A stretch of DNA of 64,000 nt from the NCBI GenBank assembly GCA_024529925.1, contig JAFEUB010001066.1, positions 124,001 to 188,000 of the forward strand. The letters run 5' to 3'. Under the pieces are notes generated by a model, which saw only the letters and a program-made list of their open reading frames with translations, was not told where the DNA came from and did no database searches. Shown here in pieces: positions 36,601 through 48,984 of this stretch; positions within the stretch are counted from its first letter, which is position 1, and every line of letters starts with the position of its first letter. A program made the position numbers and the translations under genes. Source of the stretch: Ophthalmolycus amberensis (lineage: Eukaryota > Chordata > Actinopteri > Perciformes > Zoarcidae).

Positions 36601-39600
36601 TCCTATCTTCATTTACTCTTAACCAGTAACATATATACTGATATTTACACATCTGAACAAATCTCACAAGTGTTCCCTTTATTATGACACCAAAATTATT
36701 CAAATAGACCTTGTGGTTGCAGCGATATACTCTTTTTAGTATGGGTATGCACTGTTCGAGCAGAGGCCTAAAAAATAGGTCCGTTTTGAACACTAGGGCA
36801 TTCAGTGAATGGCTTTTCTGGTATATTAACAATAAGTGAAAAATGCAATTCTTTAAATTTCCAAATGTCAAACATTTTTGGTACCAAATCACAGCATGGC
36901 TTTTTCTGTGGTGTTCCTCAAGGTCTTCTTAATGTGGTATTTTGGAGGAAGTTTTAATCATTTTTATCAATTCTTAAATTGAAATAAATAGTTTGTCAGC
37001 AAATCTGTATAACAAATAGTATCAACACAAAAATTGCTGCAACAACTCATGAGACATAATAGAGCATTGGGGTGGCCATCATATACTTCCATCATGATGG
37101 TCTCAGCCCTTTTACAGTTTAACAATGTATTTGAATTCATTTGTTAATTAATCAATATTCATTTCTGGTTTATGAGTAGATCCACTTGACACACGCTGCT
37201 GATATGCTCAGATGATATGTACCACTTCTTTGTGGCATTTACTCTTGATCTGCTGCCCCAAAGATCCCCTGTCTCCCTCTAAAAAAAACAGAATCGGGTC
37301 TATGTGAGTCTCTTAGAATTAAGCCGCTTTTAAATGTTGTATTCAACCCAACAGATCAGCTAGATGTGCTAGAATATGGTGATGAATGTCAGCTATCCCA
37401 TCAGAGGTGGGTCTTTGTTCTCAGTGCATTTCTAAAAGTGTTCAAAAACTTTAGAGCTGAAAGAGGCTCTGCAGTCACAGCTAGTGGGGTTTATGAAAAA
37501 CAGCAGCATGGTCTCACACACCTCACTGAATGTAGACATTAAGTAAATGCAGAAGTCATTTTAGTTCTACCGAGGATGTGTTTGATGTTGGCATGCTAGC
37601 AGGGTGGTGCATTAAATCATTTATCAGTTATTAAAAAAGGGAGATGCAACCAGTTTTTTTCTCTATACGAATGCAAGCCTAATGGTAATTGTATAACCTA
37701 TAATGATGTCATCCTTAATTGTATTGCATTGTATTGCATATTTTTGTATGGTTCACAAAGTCTCATTTTCTGGCCCAGGTTCGAATAAACCCTGACACTC
37801 TAAATCTACATATCGACATGTAGGTGTTCCAGTGTCAGCTGAGCTCAGAGTGTCTCCTCTCTGGAACCTGAAGCTCCAGACACGCCAGCAGCTTCTTCCT
37901 TGCTGCAGCGATGTCCTTTCTTATGTTCCATTGTCAAAGTTTATCATCTCATGTCACTTTTGTTGTTACTCTGTATACTATCCTTCGGTAAAAGGAAAAT
38001 AACTGATTCTTAAAAACTCTCACAGAACTACACACGAAACAATTCATTAATATTACAGTGAGGAGAGTACATGCAATTATTTACTTCTTACTGTCATCAG
38101 CACCATTTACTATTATCATTATTACAGATTTCTTATACTACTGCTACTAACACGCACACAATCATGACTCTCTCGACAAATCCTGTACAGTGAAAAGAGC
38201 ACACTAACTCAGACACAATGCATGTGTAGGAACACGCACAGACATGTACTGCCCTCTGCGTTATCAGTGAGCCAGAGGGCCAGTGAAGAAGAGGAGGTGG
38301 CACGTGCAGAGGCTGCTGGACAGCTACATAAAAGGCTGCTGGCATGAAGAGTGATTGGCTGTGCCACTGCATCCGCTATTCGGCCTTCATTTGCTCTATG
38401 TGACCCCCACCCTGCTGACCAGCCCCTCCCCTTTCATTTATGCTTCTATGTAATCATTTGCATATGGCATTAGCTGTGCTCATTTTTTATTGAGGTCATT
38501 TTTATAACAGCTGTGTGGCAGTCATGACAACAATGAATCAGGTTTACTCCTGGACAAGGATGACCTTTTTTCTCTCACTAATCAAGCTGTTACAGGTTGA
38601 GTCAATACTCACAGAACAGTCCTTTCTCCTCGTCTGTTCATGTGTGCTCATCAACTGAATGAATACGTTATTGCTGAGGGTGTGCAGACAGCTTTGGAGC
38701 TGCAAAAGAATAGCAATGCGTCCTGTTTTTGTGTCCACACACCTGTATGCATGCTATCAACGTAAAGTAACGAACCTTAATTTTTCTTATGAAAAATGTA
38801 CTGATAATGTAAAACAAGTAGTTAGCTAGCTCATTTTCATTTTCTGTTGGATTTATTTTTCTTGTCTGAAAGTGGACTGATGGATCAAGAGGTCAGGAAC
38901 TACAGGTCTCATCATGCTTTTGGGGATATCAACTTTAGGAGTATTAAAGTAATATTGGAGATGAAACAGTTAGTTGATTATTGAATTTGTCTAATTTAGC
39001 AGAGAATTTAACAATTTTGATTAATCATACAAGGGGTACATTGCACGGGAGGAATAAGGTCACAAAAGTATAGCATGCATACAAACACATTCAGCCATCT
39101 AAAATAAAGGCATTCGAACTTTGCACAAATCGTAGTATCATATTAATCAAGAACAAATATGTGTATTTTGCTAACTCTAAACCTCTGCGTGGCTGCAATT
39201 TTTATTATTTATTTTTGTATATATATATATATATATAGAATATGTGTATTATATATCCATTCAATTTACAAATACTGTAAAAAGTCTTGTAAAAAATAAT
39301 TTTGTGATTGCTTTTCATCCCGAAATATAAAAACATTACAACGTTTATGTGAATCATGAAGCTAGACTTTTATTTAAAAGAAGTAAGTGGTTTACATGAT
39401 TTCCAAACAGATTAAGGAACATCTGTCATCTGTTGAAGAAACTGGGTTGGGCAATTACATAAAATGGTGTTAGGATTCGATACCAAGCAAAACCAGGGCC
39501 AGAATGATGATACTTTTGATGATTAAAATCAGCTAATATTCTCCAAATATTATGTATAGAAGCGCAATTAGTTTTTCATTATCATCAATGAGTTGCCAGA

Positions 39601-39941
39601 AATTCTGCATTTCTCTTTTTTTGTATCAATCATATTGATCCGATGGATACTCAAACAATACTTAGTATTAATAGCATCAATAATTTAGGTATTGATCTGC
39701 CCATTGCTGAAAAAAGCTGCTGTCATTGGAAAGAGTAAGTCCTGCTGATTGCAGCAGTATGCTTCTGTGCTCTGGTTTGAGCTACAGTATGACTGAAGGG
39801 CTAATCATCAGCACTCCATCGTAACCATGAAACACTCCTTATGTTCTCTCTTCTTCTCTCAACCTACAGTGTCATCTTAGCCACTTTGGGTATTCTACAC
39901 CTGACTTTTTCATTTCAGTGATTGCTACATCTGCTCTGCAG
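36601..39941. other. Non-coding stretch
   Basis: No gene recognised. One short frame near 36890-36940 reads GFFCGVPQG, like the start of a LINE reverse transcriptase motif, but the rest of the domain is absent. A TA run lies at 39215-39238. Confidence 0.45.
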
Positions 39942-40176
39942 TCTGCACCTGCAGCCCTCTGTGCCTCCCCCTGCTGAACTGCGACCTGATCTGAGACAGC
40001 TGCTGCAGAGGATTAAGTCTGGTCTTTAAACAAACACCGCTCCACAGTGCTCGGCAGGGGCCAGGGGCAGGGGTCCAGCGCTGGGGCCCGCAGAGAGGGA
40101 GCCATCCCTGGGGAGAGGTAGAGAAGGGCCCCTGTGTAATATGATGATTCCCCTGAAGCTCCTTATCATGGCTAAG
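39942..40176 (+). other. Candidate first coding exon (signal-peptide start)
   Basis: An acceptor-like CTGCTCTGCAG ends at 39941. A 235-bp, GC-richer segment then ends in ATGGCTAAG followed by GTAAGA at 40177, a consensus donor. The frame from ATG at 40141 gives 12 codons (MMIPLKLLIMAK) up to the donor: one positive residue followed by hydrophobic residues, as at the start of a signal peptide. It resembles the first residues of the contactin-3/4/6 group (M-x-x-P-W-K-x-L-I-L pattern). No other exon of such a gene is visible in the window, though those genes have very long introns. A chance open segment is quite possible. Confidence 0.25.
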
Positions 40177-42149
40177 GTAAGAAGGAGTTGTTTTAACTTC
40201 ACATAAACAGGACAGTACAGTTTATCAGCTCAAATGCACAGCGAAGGTGAGGTCATTTTGGCTGCTGTTGGCCTTTCAGCCCTTACAAGGAAAGTACTGA
40301 TCACAGCTCCATTTCAGATAAAGGTGGAGTGTCTTCCTCTTCTACCTTTGTCATCCTCTTTCTCTCTGCATTCTGCCCTGTGTCACTTCAGACAGGGGTC
40401 ACCTCAGCAGATTAACTCTGAAAACCAGATCCAATTGAAACAAGCCGTGGGGAACATCTATCACTTGCCGATGCAATCATGCTAAATATGTCTATTTGCA
40501 TCCCACTTTTTTCCACAAGAAGGAGGGGCGGGGGAAGAGGGGGGGGGGCGGGGTATCCATCTCTCTTGTAGTTGACAGTCCCCATTAAAACACTGAGCGT
40601 GCTGAGGACTGAGCAAGCGAGACGGCCGCAACTTGTTTCTCACACTGTTGTGACAGCGAATGCAAATACCCTGACTTTCCCCTCGGAGAGAGACAGAGAG
40701 TGGCAGGCAGGAAAGATGCCGAAAAAGAGGTGTGGGGGAAGAAATGGGTGGTGACAAAGCAAAATCAAGAGAAAAATCACTCCTCCCTCCTTTGGTCCGT
40801 TTTAATGACTTCTCCTTCCTCTGCTCTGCCATCAAAATATTATATCAATAATTGCTGGCAAAAAATTAAACAAGTAAAACAATGAGATGGCCCCGGGGGC
40901 TGCCTTCCCCCTTCAAATTAGTCTTTGCATTTTAGAAGAAGGTCACTTCCTCCTCCTCTCCCTCCCGCTCCACCCCCTCATGGCCCCCTCCTCCTGCTTC
41001 CATCGGATCAGTGACACATTCTCCGGCGTGATAGCGCTGACCTGAGTTTGAATTTAGAGTGTTCATTAATAGGATATTATGCCATATGCTCACTGCACTG
41101 TCTTATTGTAATGTCTGGCACTGGTTTAAGAATTTGTAATTAGTGCTGATATAATGAAGGGACTGGAGGGGCTAATGCTAACTGTGGCGCAAGAAGGAGA
41201 TTTGCACTTTGAAATGTAAACTGGTAGGATTGGTCATCTACTGACCTATTGGCTCGCCAAGTGCACTCTGGGAAAAGACCTTGATCGTGGGCCCTGTTTA
41301 ACAAGCTTCTCAGAGGAAGAAATCATTTCTAGCTCACCTAACATTCTCAGAGTGACACACATTTGGTGCTACTTTTTAGTTGTAGGAGAAACATCATTTG
41401 GTCAATATGCTTAACCGAGGACAGCCCAGTCATCAGGGACAAATAATGATACTGTACGTTTCTGCAAACCACAGATATGCTGAATGTTTGCCGTTTTTGC
41501 TCGGTCGGATCAAGTGACGCTTTTTTAACGATCTTTGAAAGTTACATCGTGTAATAATAAGTATTACAAATGAGAAATTCCACAAAGTCCGTTGAGGGTG
41601 GTTAATTTAACTATTTTTAATTTGAACTATTCACATAGTTACATTTTGTTGTCGAGTTATTACTTTTACAACAACATGACCATTTTTATATAACCTGAAC
41701 CAAGTCGTTGTGCCTTTCTGCAAGGATGATACGAAGCTGACATGAAACTTCATTTTGGTTCAGAAACGCTGACATTCAAAAAACCAATGGCAACAAAATT
41801 CTGGTAACCGGGTGAAATGACTCCTGTCCTGAGCCATATTCAGGAGAGATTGAAATTTGAAACTGAAGTTCTTCTTCACACAACTACTTCTGCGTACAGC
41901 CAAGTGAAACCCTATGACTGTGAGACTGTGTGAGAGATCAGGGAAGCAATACGATGCAGGTGGCAGGTTTTTCACTCGGCCATGGTCGGACTACACGTGA
42001 AATGAACTAGCTAGTTTGGGTTTGGTGGGACTGAAAACTAAATTATTTAATATTAAAATTAAGTAATATGTATCAACTCTGAGCACAAACTGATGTCCTC
42101 ACACAACCCTTGTCAACAGGGAAAAGACAACTCAAACTTTACGGCTCAC
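40177..42149. other. Non-coding stretch
   Basis: No gene is seen. The piece 41040-41230 is non-repetitive and AT-balanced with AATTAGTGCTGATATAATG-like wording, a possible conserved non-coding element. G-rich sequence at 40524-40556 includes a short G run. Confidence 0.45.
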
Positions 42150-42340
42150 TACATTACATTACAGTCATTTAGCAGACGCTTTTATCCAAAGCGACTTACA
42201 ATAAGTGTATTCAACATCGGTATTCAAGAGAACTACTAGTCACCAGAAGTCATAAGTGCATCTCCTTTTTTTAAACAAGCATCTAAGAGCATAAACCAGA
42301 GCAAAAGTACAGAAACAAACGAATACGAATACAATAAATG

Positions 42341-43490
42341 CTAAGTGGGAGGCTCAGGGTAGTACTTCTTGAAGAGGTGAGTATTCAGCCCGAGCCGAAA
42401 GATGGGCAGCGACTCTGCTGTCCTGACGTCAGTGGGGAGTTCATTCCACCATTGTGGGGCCAGGACAGAAAAAAGCCGTGACCGGGTCGATCGGCCGCAG
42501 GGACCGGGTCGATCGGCCGCAGGGACCTCTGAGTGACGGGGCAACCAATCACCCCGAGGCAGCAGAGCGAAGTGGTCGGGCGGGGGTGTAGGGCTTGACC
42601 ATGGCCTGGAGATAGGAAGGAGCTGTTCCTTTCACCGCCCTGTAGGATAGCACCAGAGTCTTAAACGGGATGCGAGCTCTTACAGGGAGCCAGTGTAGAG
42701 AATGGAGAAGGGAAGTTTTGTGGGAGAACTTGGGGCGATTGAACACCAGACAAGCTGCAGCTTTCTGCACAAGCTCCAGAGGTCTGATTGCAGAGGCTCC
42801 GGCAAGTAGTGAGTTGCTGTAGTCCAGGCGGGAGATGACAAGAGCCTAGATGAGCACCTGCGCCGTCTCGTCAGTGAGGAAGGGGCGAATCCTCCTGATG
42901 TTGTAGAGCAGGAATCTGCAGGAGCGTGTAACCGATGCAATGTTTGCTGAGAACGACAGTTGGTCGTCAGGGGTCACACCCAGATTCCTCGCAGTCCGAG
43001 TTGGCTTCACCGCGGTATCATTAATGGTGATGGACAGGTCTCGGTCCGGGCAACCCTTCCCCGGGAGGAACAGTAGCTCGGTTTTGTCCAGGTTGAGCTT
43101 CAGGTGGTGTGTCGGCATCCTCTTCGAGATGTCAGCCAAGCATGCAGCGATGCGTGCATCCACTTGAGTGTCACCGGGGGGAAATGACAAGATCAGCTGG
43201 GTGTCATCGGCATAACAATAGTAAGAGAAGTCATGCGAGCGAATAACAGAACCCAGAGATGTTGTGTAGAGCAAGAAGAGAAGGGGGCCCAGGACTGAGC
43301 CTTGTGGACCCTCCGTAGTCAGCATGCGTGGTTCCGACACAGCCCTCCTCCATGTCACCTGGTAGGATCGACCTGTCAGGTAGGATGCAAACAGGGAGAG
43401 TGCAGAGCCTGAGACGCCCATCCACTCGAGGTTGGAGAGGATCTGGTGGTTCACCGTGTCAAACGCGGCAGACAGCCGCAGACGGCGTGA
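42341..43490 (-). pseudogene. L2-type LINE reverse transcriptase core and C-terminus
   Basis: Contains SAAFDTVNHQILSNLEW, GPQGSVLGPLLFLLY and the catalytic YADD at 43202-43213, then LNLDKTELLFLPG. It continues past a TAG stop (42846-42848) into LVISRLDY and LHSLHWLPVRARIPFKTLVL, with a further stop at 42549-42551. A 22-bp tandem duplication (42481-42524) shifts the frame before WWNELPTDVRTAESL and FKKYY near the end. Catalytic residues are intact but the frame is not. Confidence 0.9.
42481..42524. repeat. 22-bp tandem duplication in the LINE
   Basis: ACCGGGTCGATCGGCCGCAG plus GG occurs twice in a row (42481-42502 and 42503-42524). As 22 is not a multiple of 3, it breaks the LINE reading frame at this place. 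Confidence 0.95.
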
Positions 43491-44040
43491 AGCAACTCTG
43501 TCACCACAAGGAAGGCTATCTCTGTAGAGTGACCCACCTTGAACCCAGACTGGTAGGGGTACAAGAGGCTGTTCTGGTGGAGATAGGAAGACAGTTGGTT
43601 AAAGACAGCACGTTCAAGTGTTTTGGATAGAAAGGGTAGAAGAGAAACCTGTCTGAAGTTCTTGACATCAGAAGGGTCAAGTGATGGTTTCTACAGAAGG
43701 GGGGTGACTCCGGCAGTCTTGAAAGCCGTGGGAAAGCATTCTGAAACAAGAGATGTTTTGATGAGGTGGGTAAGGAAAGGAAGGCGTTCAGTTGCAATAG
43801 ACTGAAGAAGAGGGGAGGGGATCGGGTCAAGGGAGCACGTGGTGGGGTGATTAGATGTAACAAGGTTGAGGACCTCGTTAGGGGAGAGGGGAGCAAGATA
43901 GGGTAAGATGGGGCATGGAGAGGGGAAAGAGAGCTGTGGGGGAAGAGTTGGAGAGGGTAGAGAGGGAGAATGTGGACAGGGAGAGGGAGGCTGAGAGAAT
44001 CTGATATCGTTTACCTTCTTGTCAAAGAAGTTGGCCAAAT
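43470..44040 (-). pseudogene. L2-type LINE reverse transcriptase, N-terminal part
   Basis: Includes the conserved linker TCSLDPIPSPLLQS and KTAGVTPLL, then (after an in-frame TAG at 43691-43693) KPSLDPSDVKNFRQVSLLPF, SKTLERAVFNQL and YQSGFKVGHSTEIAF. These are the palm and finger blocks preceding the catalytic motif. The frame shifts near 43470-43490, in a stretch that should read into SAAFDTVNH. The coding strand is minus, as for the rest of the LINE. Confidence 0.85.
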
Positions 44041-44391
44041 CATCAGGGAGAAGGGAGGAAGTAGGAGGAGGGGGTGGGGGTTGGAGGAGTAAAGAGAAAG
44101 TTTCGAAGAGTTTTTTAGGATTGGAAGCAGAGGTTAGGATTTTAGAGCGGAAGAAATCAGCTTTAGCAGTAGATAGAGAGGAGGAACAAGTGGAAAGAAG
44201 CGATTGGAAGGTCTTCTGGGAGTTTGCCTTTTCTCCATTTATGCTCAGCCTCTCTTAGGCTCCGTCTGTCAGTACGCACTGAGTCCGACAACCATGGGGC
44301 AGGTGGAGTTGGCCGTGCAGGCCTGGAGGTGAAGGGACAGAGGTTGTCCAAAGAAGAGGAAAGGGTGCTGAGGAGAAGATCAGTAGCAATA

Positions 44392-44784
44392 TCAGGGGAT
44401 AGCAGAGATAACAGAAGAGGAAAGATCAGCGGGGGAGAGGGAGCGGAGATGACTACAGGTAGAAACCATGTGGGTAGGTGGAGGAAGTACGGGGGGAGAG
44501 GAGAGGGAGAGGGAGTAGGACATGACATAGTGATCAGAGAGCTGGAGGGGAGTGACGGAGAGGTTAGCAGTAGAACAGTGTCGAGTGAAGATAAGATCCA
44601 GCTGGTTGCCAGCCTTGTGGGTAGGAGGAGAAGAGGAGTGGTCAAGGTCAAAGGAGGAGAGGAAGGAAAGAAGAGGTTCTAACTTATCAGTCTGGATGTT
44701 GAAGTCGCAGAGCAGGATGAGTGTGGAGCCTTCGTCATGGAAGTGCGAGACTAATGTGTCAAGCTCCTCCGACAGAGTACACAT
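44392..44784 (-). pseudogene. L2-type LINE endonuclease remnant (C-terminal half)
   Basis: The frame reads LILLCDFNIQTDKLEPLL, then HKAGNQLDLIFTRHC and LSDHYVMSYSLSLS. These are the conserved GDFN-like, HxxGNxLDLI and SDH blocks of the apurinic/apyrimidinic-type endonuclease that nicks target DNA in non-LTR retrotransposons. The N-terminal half, with the first catalytic residues, is absent because the element is 5'-truncated. The GDFN glycine is a cysteine here. Confidence 0.85.
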
Positions 44785-44790
44785 CTGACA

Positions 44791-47700
44791 GAGCAGCGGG
44801 TGTGGTAGTGACTGCAGCTTGTAATTGTGTCATCATCATATTTATATATTCCAGGTCATTTAGTTGTCATATAAAGCCATTTTTTCTGCATTTTCGAACA
44901 TTCCATCATATAACCTTCCAAACCCAAACCTTTCTCTTTTTACCTTTAGAGGTTTTTGCCTTGTATGTTTTGAAGAAACATGGTTGCTGCCTGGATTATG
45001 TTCACTTGCAAAATAAATGTCCAGTCTACAAAGTGCTATGATGAATTGTACTGCAAACTTGCACAGAATGAGTTGGGTTGGACAGTGGAACTTAGAATGT
45101 CAACCCTGGTCTCACACGTTTAGGTACCATAATCACTTTGGTTAAGGTCAAGGAAAGATCAAGGTTTTGGTTAAATCTAGAAAAAGTAAACATTCGTTGC
45201 AGTGCTGAAATTCAATGTTTGCTCCCGAGTTGCTGAAACATAATCATAAAAACCTTAGGAATGCTTTTGTTGCTGTGAGCGAATATTATACACAAACAGA
45301 ATATGTTGACAGCGGACTTTTACATATACGTATGAACATTTTGTCATTGTCAGACAAGTTATGTTTCGAAATCACCGCTACATCATTTCTACTTTGTAAT
45401 AGAGTGACGTTCCACGATCTCCCAGCAGGAGTCCTTTCCTTGCTGAATGTCAAACGAGGAGGCTTCATATATAACTCTGACATAAAAGAGTTTTTAGACC
45501 TAATTTGAGAATAATTCTGATGATGCGATCTGACACACCTCAGAAACTGTTTTATTACTGATGACTTCAACCAGCACCCTCCACTCCTCCAGTAGTATGT
45601 TCTCAGGCCGTGATGTCCTGGTGTACAGTGATGCTGAGCTCCCAACACTCTGCCGTAGTGTTCTTCTCGCGCTCCACCGCCACGTCCCATCGGCACAAAT
45701 TTTCATCCATAATGATCTTCATTGAAGAATGCGGGTTTGAACGGATTTTGCCTTGGCCCTGTCCCAGCACTTTCAGCCCTGATGTGCTGTCATAATTATG
45801 CTGTCCGTGCTAAATGCCTATTGTGTAAATGTGCAGTGCAGCTGCCAACAAAAGCAGAAAATGGAGGGATTTTTCCATCACCCGGCAGTAAATAATTGCA
45901 TACAATGTGGGTTATGCTAAAAATCCATCCCCATAGAAGGCATAATTCTGGGAGCAATGTATGGAATAAGACAATGACACAGAAAGCCATGTGTTGGCAG
46001 CTGCAAACACAGTCACACACAGATTAGGAAGGGGCATTAACGGGATTCACATGTATTGAAGGAGAGTAGCTGCTACTTCTGTCTTGGCACTATAGAGTCA
46101 TCATTTTTTTCAAGTGTAAGGAGAAAGATTGCTCTATATCTGAACTATGATTAAGAATCTAACTGTATATTTTCGTAATGATAATTCTTTTGAGGTTGTA
46201 GGCAATATTTTAGTTCATCTCTTACCTTAGGAATAGTAGTTTGAGTAAACAATCCCCAAGGTGGACTGTAAAGGATGAAAGAATTACATACAGAATGTAC
46301 CAGTGTGTACATTCCAACAAAGCAAAAACAAGAAGACAAAAAAGTCCACTTTTAATAAGAAAATTGTGAAACGATTTCTGAAAAGAATGCAGTTTAATTC
46401 AGATTAGAAAAAAAAAATGCTATTTCAAATGTTAGGTTGGTGTCAGAAAGGCAGTTTGAACTCCCATGCTCGGTAAGAGAGTGCATGTTCAAATTGTCTA
46501 GGTTGTTTTTATTTTGATTGAATCTCTCGATTCCAACCTTGAACTTCCTGCAATACTGGATGTGGTAAAAGCTGCGCATTTGAGATGTTAAATTCTGGAA
46601 AACTATAGTTTTTGAAGATAAGAAGCAGAAGGGGGCCGTCCAGTGATAATTTAATTTGACATTTTTTTAATAAACCAGGTGAAACATGCCTCCATCTGTC
46701 ATTGTCCAACTCAACTCAAACCTGTTAATTTCTAATTGGCTAGAAAAGTAATGTGACTTACTTAAACAAAGCAGGTCATATCTATGTGCAGTATTACATG
46801 TCATATTCTCTGGAGGGCTAAGATTTGATTTTTGGGAAAGTTCCTGGGTGTACGAGCAGAGCACGGTGGAATAGAGTCTGCTTCTCTCCTGCACATGACA
46901 TTGCACATAAATATTCAATAAATTAGCTGCAGCCGTTTTATAGATTGATCAGTCATCTCTGGCACACTGTGACAGGCAATGCTGGGGCTGAAATATTAAT
47001 GCTGATAAATTAGGGATTTCTGAGTAAATGATGTCACATTGCACGGCTTCACTCAAATTGACTCCCTGGCATGAGGGCACATTTTCCAGCATGGTAATAT
47101 ACTGCCCCCCCCCCCCCCCCCCTCCCCGCACACACAATTCCCATTCCCCTTCCCTCCTCTTGTCTCTAACCCTCTGTCTCGCTCCTGCCTCAAAATGACA
47201 TTCATTATTTTATTGTTAAGCAGAAGTCATTCTTTTCCTGCAGTCCAGGACCTGAGAGGAAAGGGGAAGGGGAGGACATGAAGCACCGAAAGGCCAGATC
47301 TCAGCTCGGCCAGGTTTCACGTGGCAAATGGAGCTCTTCTCTGTGTGACCCAGAGCCCCGTTTGAAAATGGCAGTGTGTTGCGCTGCGGAGGCAGGAATG
47401 TGATGGACTCTCTGGGGAAATACAACTGCATGTATGAGGCCGAGCCTGCTGGGTCCGGACAGAGGGAAGGGCTTGTCTGTAAGGATTTCAACCAGCTCCA
47501 ATAACAGACGGAATCACGCCTCAGCTCACTCACCGATATGCCGGGATGACTCGCAGCTATTGTTAACACAATTAGACAAACTGCATTCTTCTGAAGAGAC
47601 TGCACTGAATTATTTGGAGTCTTTGAGGAATTAGGGCAAAACAATAATCCACAATTCAGAGTTTAGTAGTCTGAGGGGTTGTGAGATCAGTATCAATAGG

Positions 47701-48984
47701 AAAACAATCATAAGGTTCAGGGTTCCATGTATATCATGTATCGATAAACATGAAATGCTCATCGACCAAAACAAATAAAAACAACGAAAAAATACACTCC
47801 ACAAGCACAAGAACTTCCATTTAGAAGAACGCATCAGAAAGCATGAAGTGTGTCAAAAACATTTCTGCAACACAAAATGATGTTTTTATTATTATTGTGA
47901 AACAGTAGAAAAAATAGATCACGTATGGCACAGATATTTGCAACCTGTAAGCATTGCTTTGCTTTAAAGCAGATAGATCTCTGAAAGGTTAGGAAACACT
48001 TATCTAGACGTATCATTTTAAAGCTGCACTAATCAATAATTTGAATGAGCAGTGGGGTCAAGTAATGATGTCAGATGTGAAAGGAGTCGCTTGCAGTGAT
48101 GGAACTCTGCAGTCGCTGCAGAGTGCTTTAGCCTCTTTCAGCCCATTGTGGTGGTTTTCTGGCCCTAAAGTGTCTTGTTTAGTTCAGTCTCACTGCTCTA
48201 AAAACTGCTGTACACTATCAGCTGAGCAGCAGACAACAGACAGACACAGTTAGAGACTAGCTGGTGAACGTAGAGTATTTAGTTGGCAAGGAAACTGATT
48301 TTCTCTTTGGAGACGGTAGGGACCAAAGCAGAACTAAAAGAGGGTGAATAATGGAGTCGTCCCCCCGTCTCATTTTTTGTCATAATGTCTAACAACACAT
48401 CTCTATGAAAACGGGGAAACAATGAACACCACTGTTGTGTTGATATATTGTTAGCTCACACAGAGATCTAGCTTTAAAGCGCATAACATGGTGATCTCTG
48501 ACCATGTTAAAGGAGGTAAACCTTTTGTAAAGTCTGGTAAGGAATGGAGGAAGGAATAAAAGGCTGACAAAAACATATGTGCTGCAGACACCTTTGGTCA
48601 AGAAACTAAAACATATTTTGAGACGGAACACTGACAGGATTTATGGTAAACGTGGCTTTAGATTTCAGAGACTTCTTCTTTCTCATGGTCATTCATTACC
48701 GTGCATAGCCCACAAAATACATTTCCAGGTCATATAGAAACACGATGGCCCATTTTTCATGATAACACTTCTAATTCCGCTTCGGTTCCTGTGGTTATGG
48801 TTAAAGTTATGTGCTTGTTTGTGTGCTTCAAACTAGGTTGGGGTTCCCTACGTTAATGTTTAGAACTGCCTTGGTTGAAGAGTATAGACATGGAATTTGC
48901 ACTTAATTCCATTGACATGAAAGGATTTGACTCTCACAATTTAGATTGAGTAATATGCTTCTCAAAACTCTTTCCAGAATATGT
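44791..48984. other. Non-coding stretch, possibly with conserved elements
   Basis: No gene recognised. 45690-46020 and 46895-47100 are non-repetitive, with TCATAATTATGC and GAAATATTAATGCTGATAAA-type homeodomain-like words, and resemble developmental conserved non-coding elements. An 18-C run lies at 47105-47122. The region 47220-47640 is moderately GC-rich without a convincing exon. Confidence 0.45.

Larger units (their letters stand above)
42150..44790 (-). mobile_element. 5'-truncated L2-type LINE retrotransposon
   Basis: Read on the minus strand, the element runs from an endonuclease remnant through the reverse transcriptase to a 3' end with the teleost L2-type tail GTCGCTTTGGATAAAAGCGT and CTGCTAAATGACTGTAATG (plus strand 42160-42200). 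The tail closes with a TAATG short repeat. The first part of the endonuclease and all of ORF1 are missing, as expected from incomplete reverse transcription. The coding frame is interrupted by at least two in-frame stops, a frameshift, and a 22-bp tandem duplication, so it is dead. About 2.6 kb remain. Confidence 0.9.

Noticed and set aside
36885..36945. GFFCGVPQG, possible LINE reverse transcriptase fragment
   Set aside because: Only a few residues fit and the expected LGPLLF continuation is missing, so chance cannot be excluded.
44224..44682. 152-codon plus-strand frame and similar frames at 43328-43630
   Set aside because: Antisense shadows of the minus-strand LINE endonuclease and reverse transcriptase.
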